Assembly (NCBI GenBank): GCA_027482185.1
Contig: JAIXWF010000016.1
Coordinates: forward strand, 1-64,000
Origin: Opitutaceae bacterium
GTDB taxonomy: Bacteria > Verrucomicrobiota > Verrucomicrobiia > Opitutales > Opitutaceae
DNA: 64,000 nt
Direction: 5' to 3'
Below, one piece after another: positions 17,435 through 27,594 of the stretch. The position numbers and the translations under genes are program-made. Position 1 is the stretch's first letter. The number at the start of each line of letters is the position of its first letter. Under the pieces are notes generated by a model, which had not been told where the DNA came from, made no database searches, and saw only the letters and a program-made list of their open reading frames with translations.

Positions 17435-18439
17435 ATGCAACGCCGGACCTTTCTCGCGCACCTCACCGCGGCCGCCGGCGCCGCCGCCCTGCCCCTGCGC
17501 GCCGCCCCCGCCGTCCCGACCGTGCAGACCGTCACCGGCCCGGTCGCCGCCGCGGACCTCGGCTTCGTGCTGCCGCACGAGCATGTGCTGGTCGACTTCG
17601 TCGGCGCGGAACGGATCACGCCGTCGCGCTACGATTCCGGCGAAGCCGTCGCCGCCATCCTGCCGCACCTGCGTCAGGCCCGCGCGCTCGGCGTGCGCAC
17701 GCTCTGCGAATGCACGCCCGCCTACCTCGGCCGCGATCCCGCGCTCCTCGCCCGGCTCGCGACGGCGAGCGGGCTGCACCTCGTCACCAACACCGGCTAC
17801 TACGGCGCCCGCAACAACCTGTTCCTGCCGCGCCACGCCCACACCGAGACCGCGGCGCAATTGGCCGCGCGCTGGATCGCCGAGGCGCGCGACGGCCTCG
17901 GCTCGTCCGGAGTCCGGCCGGGTTTCATCAAGAGCGGCGTCGACAGCGGGCCCGCCCTCTCGCCCGTGCACCGCAAACTTGTCGCGGCGGCCGCGCTGGC
18001 CCACGTCGCGACCGGACTCCCCGCCGCGATCCATCTCGGGCGCGGACCCGGCGCGGAGATTCTCGCGCTCTTCGCCGAGCACGGCGCCCGGGCCGACGCC
18101 TTTATCTGGGTGCACGCGCAGAACGCGGCCGACGACGCGCTCTTCGCCGCCGCGGATCGCGGCGCGTGGATTTCCTGCGACGGCCTCGGCCGCAACAGCC
18201 TGCCCCGCCACCTTGCCGTCGTGCAGGAACTGAAAAAGCGCGGCCACCTCGGGCGCGTGCTGATTTCGCACGATGCCGGCTGGTTCGATCCCGCCAAGCC
18301 CGGCGGCGGCACGTTTCGGCCCTACGACGTGCTGCCGGGCGCGTTTCTCCCGCTGCTCGCGGAAAACGGCTTCACGCCCGACGAGATCGCGCAACTCACG
18401 GTCCGCAATCCGGCCGCCGCGTTCGCGCGGCGGAGCTGA
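17435..18439 (+). CDS. Phosphotriesterase-family metal-dependent hydrolase
   Basis: Amidohydrolase-superfamily protein of 334 residues with a twin-arginine-like leader (MQRRTFLAHLTAAAGAAALP). Binuclear metal-site residues are visible: H48 and H50 (LPHEHVLVDF), the bridging carboxylysine K166 (GFIKSGVDSG), H200 (AIHLGRG), H227 (WVHAQN) and D280 (ISHDAGW). The full set suggests an active phosphotriesterase or lactonase-like enzyme; many members have other substrates, so I do not name one. Start ATG 17435 places the arginines at residues 3-4. It is convergent with the following sulfatase gene; the 109 bases between them hold two heptamer arrays. Confidence 0.88.
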   Translation: MQRRTFLAHLTAAAGAAALPLRAAPAVPTVQTVTGPVAAADLGFVLPHEHVLVDFVGAERITPSRYDSGEAVAAILPHLRQARALGVRTLCECTPAYLGRDPALLARLATASGLHLVTNTGYYGARNNLFLPRHAHTETAAQLAARWIAEARDGLGSSGVRPGFIKSGVDSGPALSPVHRKLVAAAALAHVATGLPAAIHLGRGPGAEILALFAEHGARADAFIWVHAQNAADDALFAAADRGAWISCDGLGRNSLPRHLAVVQELKKRGHLGRVLISHDAGWFDPAKPGGGTFRPYDVLPGAFLPLLAENGFTPDEIAQLTVRNPAAAFARRS

Positions 18440-18458
18440 GCCGCCCGGGGTGCGGGAG

Positions 18459-18486
18459 TTGAAGGTTGAAAGGTGAAAGTTGAAAG
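18459..18486. repeat. Heptamer array (4 units, TTGAAAG type)
   Basis: Four units in phase (TTGAAGG, TTGAAAG, then GTGAAAG and TTGAAAG) beginning 19 bases after the stop of the phosphotriesterase-family gene. The purine-rich strand is the sense strand of that gene. Together with the array at 18513-18537 it forms a loose inverted pair between convergent genes. Confidence 0.8.
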
Positions 18487-18512
18487 ACCGAGTTGGCTTT
18501 CGCTGGGTCAAC

Positions 18513-18537
18513 CTCTCAACCCTCAACTCTCAACTCC
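18513..18537. repeat. Heptamer array (CTCTCAA type)
   Basis: Units CTCTCAA, CCCTCAA, then CTCTCAA plus a partial fourth, ending 11 bases before the stop codon of the minus-strand sulfatase. Read on that gene's sense strand the units are TTGAGAG, purine-rich, so both convergent genes end in arrays of the same polarity. Confidence 0.8.
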
Positions 18538-18548
18538 TTCCGCTCCTT

Positions 18549-19985
18549 TCAGCGCAGCGGCGTGGGCAGGAAATCCCAGTCGAGCACCATCTTCTCGGTC
18601 AGCGCGCGTTTCAGTTCGAGTTCCACCGCCTTGTATTCCGGGTTGCCCGCGAGATTGCGCAGTTCCCCCGGATCCGTCTCGAGGTCGTACAGTTCGAAGG
18701 TCGGCCGCGGCGCCGTGAAGTAGGCCTGCACGAAAGGCGCCGCGAGCCGGCCCGCGGCGTTGGCCGCGACCATCGCCTGCCAACCCGGGTTCTGCCGGCT
18801 GTCGACGGGGCCGACGGGCTGGTGCGGCGTGCAATTGTAGATGAGTTTGTAGCGATCCGAGCGCACGACGCGCGCGAGGTCGAAGGTCGCCGCCGAGATG
18901 CCGGGATTCATCCCGCCGTCGCCGCCGTGCGGCCCGCGCTCGGCAAAGACGTACTTGCGCGGTTCATACGCTGCGCCCCGCAGCAAAGGCAGGTAGCTGA
19001 CGCCGCTCATCGCCGCGGGCGGTTTCACGCCGGCGGCGGCCAGCATCGTCGGCGCGAAATCCTCGCCCGACACCAGCGCGCGCGTGACGCCGCCGGCCTG
19101 CACCACGCCGGGCCAGCGCACGAGCAGCGGCACGGCGATGCCCGGATCGTGCAGGGCGCCTTTGCCGTGCGGCATCGCCATGCCGTTGTCGCCCATGAAC
19201 ACGACGAGGGTCTTTTCCGCGAGGCCGCGCCGCTTGAGTTCGTCGAGCACGGTCTGCACATCTGCATCGAGGTGCTCGATCTCCGCCAGATAGGCGGCGA
19301 GGTCCTCGCGGACGCCCGGCAGATCGGGCAGATGCGGCGGCAACGTCAGTTTCGCCGGATCCGGCCGGCCGCGCGCGCCCTTTTCGTTCCACGGGTGGTG
19401 CGGGTCCGAGAAACCGAGCCAGAAAAACCACGGTTTGTCCTTCGGCGCGGCGTCGAGGAAAGCGCCCAGCTTGGCGCCGAAGTCGCGCATCCCGCGGCCG
19501 GCCGGCTCCACATAGTCGACGCGGTCCTTGAACGTGCGCAGGCCGTGGCGGTCGAGCGTGCCGCCGATTTCCGGCGCCGCCCGCTGGCCGCCGGTGGCCG
19601 GACCGTCGAGGTGGTAGCTCCGCCCGGCCACACCGGTGAAATAACCGGCTTCCTTCCGCAGCAGATCGGGCAACGCCGGCACGTCGGGCGGCAGCGGCGA
19701 CGTGAACCGCACCATGCGCACCGCCACGGGCGAACGCCCGGTCATCAACGCGGCCCGCGACGGCACACATTGCGGGCACGACACAAACATCCGGTCGAAA
19801 CGCAGGCCCTCGGCGGCGAAGCGGTCGAGATTGGGCGTCCGCACGTCGGGGTTTCCGTAGGCTCCGAGGTAGGGATAACTGTGATCGTCCGAGAGCAGAA
19901 AAAGGATGTTCGGCTTCGCGTCGGCGGCCGATGCCGACCGGGCGAACACCGCCAAGAGGCACAGGAGGGGCAGGAGATATTTCAT
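18549..19985 (-). CDS. Type I sulfatase (second)
   Basis: Secreted formylglycine sulfatase of 478 residues. Signal peptide 1-20, metal aspartates in SDDH (32-35), catalytic signature C73-V-P-S-R77 followed by MTG, and DPHHPW near residue 195. The length and the run VCTP-like motif order resemble heparan N-sulfatase/iduronate-sulfatase-like groups, but substrate assignment is not possible here. It is a single gene on the minus strand, convergent with the phosphotriesterase-family gene and divergent from the CNNM gene (120 bases between starts). It needs the same maturation enzyme as the sulfatase at 13367-14875. Confidence 0.93.
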   Translation of the reverse strand: MKYLLPLLCLLAVFARSASAADAKPNILFLLSDDHSYPYLGAYGNPDVRTPNLDRFAAEGLRFDRMFVSCPQCVPSRAALMTGRSPVAVRMVRFTSPLPPDVPALPDLLRKEAGYFTGVAGRSYHLDGPATGGQRAAPEIGGTLDRHGLRTFKDRVDYVEPAGRGMRDFGAKLGAFLDAAPKDKPWFFWLGFSDPHHPWNEKGARGRPDPAKLTLPPHLPDLPGVREDLAAYLAEIEHLDADVQTVLDELKRRGLAEKTLVVFMGDNGMAMPHGKGALHDPGIAVPLLVRWPGVVQAGGVTRALVSGEDFAPTMLAAAGVKPPAAMSGVSYLPLLRGAAYEPRKYVFAERGPHGGDGGMNPGISAATFDLARVVRSDRYKLIYNCTPHQPVGPVDSRQNPGWQAMVAANAAGRLAAPFVQAYFTAPRPTFELYDLETDPGELRNLAGNPEYKAVELELKRALTEKMVLDWDFLPTPLR

Positions 19986-20105
19986 GGGGAAAGGCAACAG
20001 AGCGGGCCCAGCCTGCGACACGGCCCGCGGCGGGCAACCCGGTAAAACACGGGCGCGAGCCGCGGCTCGACTCGCCCGTCCGCTTGCGTTCCTTTCTACC
20101 GACAC

Positions 20106-21425
20106 ATGCCCGACTCGCTTCGTTTCCTGCTCGAGATCCTGCTCGTCATGGGTCTCGTGGCGGCCAACGGATTCTTCGTCGCCGCCGAATTCGCCCTCGT
20201 CAAGGTCCGCGCCAGCCAGCTGCGGCCCATGGCCAAGACCGGCGGCTGGCGGGTGAAGTATGCGCTGCGCGCCACGGAACACCTCGACGCCGTCCTCTCC
20301 GCCACGCAGCTCGGCATTACCCTGGCAAGCCTCGGCCTTGGCTGGATCGGCGAACCTGTCATCGGCCACCGGCTCGAGCCCGTCCTCACGCACTTCGGCG
20401 TCACCGATCCGGCCACCGTCAAATCCATCTCGTTTGCCGTCGCCTTCGGCCTGATCACGTTTTTCCACATCGTCCTCGGCGAACTCGCCCCCAAGTCGCT
20501 CGCGATCCAGCGGCCCAAGGCCGTCTCCCTCAACGCCGCGCTGCCGCTCGTCATCTTCTACCGGATTTTCTTCCCCTTTATCTGGCTGCTCAACGGCACC
20601 GCCAACCGCATTCTCCGCTGGTGCGGCCTCGAACCCGCCGGCGAGGGCGAGCACGCCTTCAGCTCCGAGGAACTCGAATACGTTTTCTCCCAGGCCCGCC
20701 ACGCGCACCCCGGCGACGCCCTCATCAACCGCATTATGGTGCGCTCGCTGCGCCTGCGCTCCGTCACCGCCCAGCAGGCGATGCGCCCGCGCGAACAGAT
20801 CGTCGCCCTCTGGCTCGACCGCCCCCTCGCCGAAAACCTCCGCATCGCCCAGACCGCCGGGTTCAGCCGTTTCCCGGTGTGCACCGGCTCCCTCGACGAC
20901 GTCCGCGGCATCTTGCTCGTGCGCGAATGGCTCTGGCAGACGCAACTGCTCGGCCCCGACGCCTCGTTCGAGCCGCTCGTGCGCCCCACCCTCACCTTCA
21001 CGCTCAAGACCCCGATCCACACGATGCTCGAGCTGTTCCGCACCTCGCGCAGCCACCTCGCGATCGTGCTCGGCGACGATCTCAAGACGGCCGGCATCGT
21101 CACGTTCGAAGATGTGCTCGAGGAAATCGTCGGCGACATCCGCGACGAATTCGATCTCGGCCGCGGGCCGGTCTTCGAACAAACGGAAACGTCGATCGTC
21201 GTCAGCGGCCTCTTCTCGATGCGCGAACTGCAGGCGGAGACCGGCTGGGCCTTCGAATGGCAACCGCGCGAAACGGTCGCCCTCTGGGCCGAACGCGTCC
21301 TCGGCCGCGTGCCGAAGAAGGGGGAAAGCTTTGTCGTCGGCGACTACCGGCTCACCGCCACCGACGTCGCCACCGAACGCATCCGCCGCCTCCGCGTCGA
21401 GCGCCTGCCGGCCCCAATCGGCTGA
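20106..21425 (+). CDS. CNNM/CBS-domain membrane protein (CorC/HlyC family)
   Basis: Inner-membrane protein of 439 residues with the DUF21/CNNM transmembrane domain (about 1-190; GFFVAAEFALVKVRASQL near 22, HIVLGELAPKSLAIQ near 123), two CBS domains (about 215-340; ending TFEDVLEEIVGDIRDEFD) and a C-terminal CorC_HlyC transporter-associated domain (about 355-435; VSGLFSMRELQAETGW). Such proteins are linked to divalent cation (Mg2+/Co2+) efflux or resistance. Start ATG 20106. The next gene begins eight bases downstream on the same strand. Confidence 0.93.
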   Translation: MPDSLRFLLEILLVMGLVAANGFFVAAEFALVKVRASQLRPMAKTGGWRVKYALRATEHLDAVLSATQLGITLASLGLGWIGEPVIGHRLEPVLTHFGVTDPATVKSISFAVAFGLITFFHIVLGELAPKSLAIQRPKAVSLNAALPLVIFYRIFFPFIWLLNGTANRILRWCGLEPAGEGEHAFSSEELEYVFSQARHAHPGDALINRIMVRSLRLRSVTAQQAMRPREQIVALWLDRPLAENLRIAQTAGFSRFPVCTGSLDDVRGILLVREWLWQTQLLGPDASFEPLVRPTLTFTLKTPIHTMLELFRTSRSHLAIVLGDDLKTAGIVTFEDVLEEIVGDIRDEFDLGRGPVFEQTETSIVVSGLFSMRELQAETGWAFEWQPRETVALWAERVLGRVPKKGESFVVGDYRLTATDVATERIRRLRVERLPAPIG

Positions 21426-21433
21426 GCCCCCCC

Positions 21434-22993
21434 ATGCCGCCGTCCGATCCCCTTCCGGAACCGCTGCGTCGCCTCGCCGCCCGCCTCGCCTCGCACCCGT
21501 GGACCTCGCGCGCCGCGATCGGCGGCAGTCTCGCCCTCGCGACGGTGGTCGCCCTCTTGTCCTTCGCCCCGCGCTTTTGGCTCTGGCCCGCCGTCGGCGC
21601 GCCCCTCGGCGACTTCATCGCCGTGCAGCCGGAATTCCACCGCGCCGCGTTCGCGCTCGGGCAATTGGAAAACCCGTGGCAACGCATCGCGGACCCGACC
21701 AACCGCGTCATCGAGTGGCGCCTGCTTTTTCCCGTCCTCGCCCACGCGCTCAAACTGCCGCCGGCCCTCTACCTTGCGCTCCCCGCCGTCGGCGTCCTCC
21801 TCGCCCTCGGTCTCGCCGCCGCCGCGCTCTGGCGGGAAACCAAGGACGCGGCGCTGACGTTCGGCGGCACGCTGCTGGCCGCGACGTCGTCGTGGTTCTT
21901 CGTCTCGACCGGCTGGCTCGCCTACTTCGACTCTTGGCTGGTGGCCGCGCTGGTGCTCGCGACCTTTGCGCGCTCGCGCGTCGCGCTGGCGTTCGCCGCC
22001 CTCCTCGCCCCGTGGATCGACGAGCGCTTCCTGCTGGCGCTGCCCCTGTGCCTGGTCCTTCGGCCCGTGCTCGCCGGCGGGAGTTTGGATCGCCGCCGCC
22101 AACTCGGTGACGCCGCGGTTATGCTCGGCGGAATCCTGCCCTACGTCGCCGTGCGTCTCGGCGCCGAATGGTTCGGCTGGCGCGCCACCGCCGCCGGCTA
22201 CTGGGGCGACCGCGCGTTGCTCCCCGCCGGGCCGCTCGTGCTCCTCTGGGGCGCGTGGCACGGGCTCCGCCTCGGCTGGTTCGCCGTCGCCGTGCCTCTG
22301 CGGCAACTTCAAGGTCGCTCCCGCTTGGTCGTCGCGGCCGTCGCCGCGGCCACGCTCGCGGTCAACCTGCTCGTCGCCGACGATCTCAGCCGCTCCGTCT
22401 CCGTGCTCGTGCCGCTGCTCGTCGCCGGCCTGATATTGGCGCATCGCGCCGATGCAATCCGGGCGCGGTGGCTCGCCGCCGGCCTCGCGCTGGGCAACCT
22501 GATCCTCCCGGCCGAGCACGTGATCGCCTCCGCCGGCAACCCCGAAGCCGCGTTTCTGCGGATTCCGATTCTCACGCTGCCCGCGGAGTTCGCGCGCGAC
22601 CGCGACCCGCCCTACTTCGCCAGCGCGATGGCCTACAACCGCCGCGGCATGGAAGCCGTCAACGCCGGCAACCGCCCCGCCGCCCTCGCCGCCTTCGAAA
22701 TCGCGCTGCGCTTCGAGCCCGGTTTCCCGCGGACCCTCGTCAACCGCGGCATCGTGAAGTTTGTCGGCGGCGATCCCGCGGGCGGCCTCGCCGACCTCGA
22801 CGCCGCCGTCGCCGGCGCGCCGTGGATGGCCGACGCGCGACTCCAGCGCGCCGCCATGCGCCGCCAGACCGGCGATCTCCCCGGCGCCCTCGAGGACCTG
22901 CGCGCCGCGCTGCCGTTGCTCCCCGCCGACGCGCCCAACCGCGCCGAAACCGCCGCCGCGGCCGACGCCCTCGCCGCCCAACTCCGGCGCTGA
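21434..22993 (+). CDS. Polytopic membrane protein with C-terminal TPR repeats
   Basis: Unrecognised 519-residue protein. About ten hydrophobic segments occupy residues 25-375 (for example AAIGGSLALATVVALLSFA, LVVAAVAAATLAVNLLVA), with the pattern of a glycosyltransferase-like or lipid-flippase-like membrane protein but no signature I can name. Residues about 395-515 form tetratricopeptide repeats (AMAYNRRGMEAVNAGNRPAA, TLVNRGIVKFVGGDPAGGL). The start ATG 21434 lies eight bases after the CNNM stop, so they are cotranscribed. Gene-level reality is supported by low-ambiguity codon bias and the TPR pattern. No function is proposed. Confidence 0.75.
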   Translation: MPPSDPLPEPLRRLAARLASHPWTSRAAIGGSLALATVVALLSFAPRFWLWPAVGAPLGDFIAVQPEFHRAAFALGQLENPWQRIADPTNRVIEWRLLFPVLAHALKLPPALYLALPAVGVLLALGLAAAALWRETKDAALTFGGTLLAATSSWFFVSTGWLAYFDSWLVAALVLATFARSRVALAFAALLAPWIDERFLLALPLCLVLRPVLAGGSLDRRRQLGDAAVMLGGILPYVAVRLGAEWFGWRATAAGYWGDRALLPAGPLVLLWGAWHGLRLGWFAVAVPLRQLQGRSRLVVAAVAAATLAVNLLVADDLSRSVSVLVPLLVAGLILAHRADAIRARWLAAGLALGNLILPAEHVIASAGNPEAAFLRIPILTLPAEFARDRDPPYFASAMAYNRRGMEAVNAGNRPAALAAFEIALRFEPGFPRTLVNRGIVKFVGGDPAGGLADLDAAVAGAPWMADARLQRAAMRRQTGDLPGALEDLRAALPLLPADAPNRAETAAAADALAAQLRR

Positions 22994-23097
22994 CCGGCCC
23001 ATCCCGCCGCTTGATTTTTTCCGCCGGCTGCTAAACTGGCCGGCTCTTCCGGCCCAGGCCGGTTAGCGTCATTCTTTCCAGTCCAACGTATCCTCCT

Positions 23098-24939
<1,842 letters not shown>

Positions 24940-24956
24940 GAGCGGTTTTTGGCCCC

Positions 24957-24978
24957 AGTATGGCTCTCGAGCCATACT
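24957..24978. promoter_or_regulatory. Palindrome 1 upstream of vapBC (operator and/or htpG terminator)
   Basis: AGTATGGCTC, two bases, then GAGCCATACT: perfect 10-bp arms. It lies 17 bases after the htpG stop and 47 before the VapB start. It is the near-identical twin of the palindrome at 24988-25013, with centres 33 bases apart (about three helical turns), as expected for two repressor dimers on one face of the DNA. The five T residues right after it also allow a role as an htpG terminator. Confidence 0.7.
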
Positions 24979-24987
24979 TTTTCCCTT

Positions 24988-25013
24988 GCAGTATGGCTCC
25001 CGAGCCATACTGC
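24988..25013. promoter_or_regulatory. Palindrome 2 upstream of vapBC (probable operator)
   Basis: GCAGTATGGCTC, two bases, GAGCCATACTGC: perfect 12-bp arms, ending 11 bases before the VapB ATG. Ribbon-helix-helix antitoxins normally bind such palindromes at their own promoter and repress it together with the toxin. The two copies share the core AGTATGGCTC. This position is too close to the ATG to be only a terminator. Confidence 0.7.
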
Positions 25014-25024
25014 TCTGCCTCATC

Positions 25025-25294
25025 ATGAAAATGACGATGCATATCGACGAGGAGGTCCTGGATCGGGTCATGAAGATTACCGGCGCCCCGACCAAACGGG
25101 CCGCCGTCGAGATGGCCCTGAATAACTTGGCCCGTCGCCACAAGATGAAGGAGTTGTTCCGCGAGGGCCTGGGCTTCACCGCCGAGGAATTGCGCGCCTC
25201 CGTCGATCCCGCCTCGTACCCGGAGTTCGATCATCCGGCCAAGCTGGTTGCCGAAGACCCGGCCCCGTATGGAAAACCTGATCCTGCCCGATAG
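25025..25294 (+). CDS. vapB: VapB-type antitoxin (ribbon-helix-helix)
   Basis: Antitoxin of 89 residues. The N-terminal 45 residues match the VapB/DUF2191 ribbon-helix-helix pattern (MHIDEEVLDRVMKITG, then KRAAVEMALNNLARR), the DNA-binding and dimerisation part; the C-terminal part should wrap the toxin. I start at ATG 25025 because the upstream in-frame ATG would translate through palindrome 2. The gene overlaps vapC by 26 bases, so the pair is coupled. It probably represses its own promoter through the two palindromes. Confidence 0.88.
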   Translation: MKMTMHIDEEVLDRVMKITGAPTKRAAVEMALNNLARRHKMKELFREGLGFTAEELRASVDPASYPEFDHPAKLVAEDPAPYGKPDPAR

Positions 25295-25661
25295 TAATAT
25301 CTACATCGGGGAGCTCCGCGCCGGGCGGGATCCGTTTCGACTCTTCGACGACCTCCCCGACGAGTTCGAATTCGCGACCTGCGGCCAGATCATCCTCGAG
25401 GTCTGCCGCGGGATCCGCGATCCGCACATCGCCCGGCGCATCCGCGAAAGCTTCTCCGTGATGGTCTACCTGCCGACTCCCAACACTACGTGGGAGCGCG
25501 CCACGCAGCTCGCCTGGTCCCTCGATCGCGCCGGCCACGTTATCCCCGCGTCCGACGTGCTCATCGCCACCCTCGCCCTGCAAGCCGGTGCCACCGTGCT
25601 CACGCACGACGCCCACTTCCACCGCGTCCCCGGCCTCACCGTCACCGCCTCCCTGCGCTGA
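25269..25661 (+). CDS. vapC: VapC-type PIN-domain ribonuclease toxin
   Basis: PIN-domain toxin of 130 residues, expected to cleave a specific RNA (tRNA or rRNA loops in studied VapCs) when free of VapB. The four acidic metal-binding residues are present: D8 (LPDSNIYIGE), E44 (IILEVCRG), D96 (IPASDVLIA) and D114 (LTHDAHF). Start ATG 25269 puts D8 at the usual place; an earlier in-frame ATG at 25248 would add seven residues. It overlaps the antitoxin by 26 bases. Confidence 0.92.
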   Translation: MENLILPDSNIYIGELRAGRDPFRLFDDLPDEFEFATCGQIILEVCRGIRDPHIARRIRESFSVMVYLPTPNTTWERATQLAWSLDRAGHVIPASDVLIATLALQAGATVLTHDAHFHRVPGLTVTASLR

Positions 25662-25848
25662 TCTGCCTTCGCCCGGCCGCTCGGTTCAATCCGTTTGCGG
25701 CATCTGTTCCGTCTGCTCCATGGCCGCGAACGTGGCCGAGTGGTCTTCGCCTACACTTCCCGTTGAGCGCTCGTGGGCGGCCCCAACCGCAACCCACTGC
25801 AATCCGCCGCCGCATTCCCTAGGAATCTTCAGCCGCCTTCCGCGCTGC

Positions 25849-25875
25849 CTTTGCGTCCTTTGCGCCTCTTTGCGG
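25849..25875. repeat. 9-base repeat array (CTTTGCGTC type)
   Basis: Three units of nine bases (CTTTGCGTC, CTTTGCGCC and TCTTTGCGG) in the 288-base space between vapC and the M28 peptidase gene. Period 9 rather than 7 separates it from the heptamer arrays; a similar nonamer run occurs at 44323-44349. The rest of 25662-25949 shows nothing else that I can name. Confidence 0.5.
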
Positions 25876-25949
25876 CCCACCCTCCGGTTCCTCCGCCCCG
25901 CCCCGAATCCCGCCTTGCCCGTCTCCGCCGCGCGCGCCTGCATCGGGCC

Positions 25950-27587
25950 ATGCTCAATCTCTCCCGCGCCGCCGTCCTCTCGCTCGCGGCCGCCCTTCCC
26001 CTCGCCGCCAAACCCGATCCCGCCGCCGAGGCCCTCGCCGCCCGCCATGTGCAGGCCCACGTGACTTTCCTCGCCGACGATCTGCTCGAGGGCCGCGCCG
26101 CCGGCACCCGCGGCTACGATCTTGCCACGCGCTACGTCGCCGCGGAATTCGCCGCCCTCGGCCTCCGGCCCGCCGGCGACAACGGTACCTATTTCCAAAA
26201 CGTTAAGCTCCTCGAATCCTCCCGCGACTACACCGCCGGCAAACTCGTGCTGCAACCCGCCGCCGCCGGCGCCGCCCCCGTCGTCTTCGAACCGCTCAAC
26301 GACGTCCTCGCCGCCCCCGCCGCCGGCCAGGAATCCGCCGAGATCACCGCCCCCGCCGTCTTCGTCGGCTACGGTGTCCACGCGCCCAAGCAGAAGTACA
26401 GCGACCTCGAAGGCGCCGACCTCAAAGGCAAGATCGCCGTCGTCCTCTCCGGCGCGCCCACCTCCCTGCCCGTCACCGAACGCGCCCATTTTTCCAACGC
26501 CACGACCAAGGCCGCCGAACTCGCCCGCCGCGGCGCGATCGGCATCGTGACCGTCAATCCGCCCGCCGAGGACCTCCGCCGCCCGTGGCCGGCCACGCTC
26601 CTCGCCGCCCGTTTCCCCGCCGCCAGCCTCGTCGGGCCGGACGGACAACTGGTCGACGTCGTCGCCGCCATCCGCGCCACCGCCCTCCTCAGTCCCGCCG
26701 GCGCCGCCAAGCTCTTCGCCCATTCCCCGAAGCCGTTCGCCGCCGTCGTCGCCGCGGCCGACAAGAGTACGCCGCAGCATTTCGACTTCGGCGTCGTGCT
26801 CACGATCGCCGGCCGCGCCGCGATCAAGCCCTTCGTCTCCGCCAACGTCCTCGCCGTCCTCCCCGGTTCCGACCCAACCCTCGCCCGCGATCCGATCGTC
26901 GTCACCTCGCACCTCGACCACCTCGGCATCGGCACGCCCGTGAAAGGCGACGCGATCTACAACGGCGCCATCGACAACGCCATCGGCGTCGGCGCCCTGC
27001 TCGCCGCCGCCCGGCACCTGGTGGAAAACAAGATCGCCGGCCGCCGCCCCGTCGTCTTCGCCGCCGTCACCGCCGAGGAAAAGGGCCTGCTCGGCGCCCG
27101 CCACCTCAGCCGCAACCCACCCGCCGGCAGCCGCTGGGCCGCCAACCTCAACGTCGACGCCGGTCCCTTCTTCGCCCCGCTCCGCGCCGCCATCGGCATG
27201 GGCAAGGAACACACCACGCTCGGCCCGCTCTTCGAGGCGACGGCGACGCGGCTCGGCTGGGCCATCCGGCCCGACCCCAAGCCCGAGGAACGCCGCTTCG
27301 TGCGCAGCGACCAATACTCGTTCGTCCGCGAGGGCATTCCCGCCCTGCGCGTCGTCGCCGCCCCCGAATCCACCGACCCGAAGATCGACCTGATGGAGAT
27401 CGACCGCGTGTACTGGAAAGACCGTTACCACAAACCCGACGACGACCTCGCCCACCCGATCGATTTCCCGTCCGGCGGCGCTTTCGCGATCTTGCTCGCC
27501 GAAGTCGTGCGCGCCGCGGCCGACGTCGCCGCCCCGCCCACCTACCTGCCGGGAGATTTCTTCGGCGAAACCTTCGGCCGCCGCTGA
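25950..27587 (+). CDS. Secreted M28 family metallopeptidase
   Basis: Secreted aminopeptidase-like enzyme of 545 residues with a signal peptide (1-20), an M28 catalytic domain interrupted by a PA-like domain (about 100-260; FVGYGVHAPKQKYSDLEG), and two-zinc ligands in order: H near 320 (SHLDHLG), D near 339 (GAIDNAIG), the EE pair near 375 (VTAEEKGLLG), D near 402 (NVDAGP) and H near 494 (HKPDDD). All are intact. I start at ATG 25950 because the 59 codons upstream are an open stretch containing the 9-base repeats, not a leader. A DUF6250 gene starts seven bases after the stop. Confidence 0.92.
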   Translation: MLNLSRAAVLSLAAALPLAAKPDPAAEALAARHVQAHVTFLADDLLEGRAAGTRGYDLATRYVAAEFAALGLRPAGDNGTYFQNVKLLESSRDYTAGKLVLQPAAAGAAPVVFEPLNDVLAAPAAGQESAEITAPAVFVGYGVHAPKQKYSDLEGADLKGKIAVVLSGAPTSLPVTERAHFSNATTKAAELARRGAIGIVTVNPPAEDLRRPWPATLLAARFPAASLVGPDGQLVDVVAAIRATALLSPAGAAKLFAHSPKPFAAVVAAADKSTPQHFDFGVVLTIAGRAAIKPFVSANVLAVLPGSDPTLARDPIVVTSHLDHLGIGTPVKGDAIYNGAIDNAIGVGALLAAARHLVENKIAGRRPVVFAAVTAEEKGLLGARHLSRNPPAGSRWAANLNVDAGPFFAPLRAAIGMGKEHTTLGPLFEATATRLGWAIRPDPKPEERRFVRSDQYSFVREGIPALRVVAAPESTDPKIDLMEIDRVYWKDRYHKPDDDLAHPIDFPSGGAFAILLAEVVRAAADVAAPPTYLPGDFFGETFGRR

Positions 27588-27594
27588 TTTTCCC

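Noticed and set aside
25773-25949. N-terminal extension of the M28 peptidase
   Set aside because: The extension is proline- and arginine-rich, contains the 9-base repeats, and would mask a good signal peptide.
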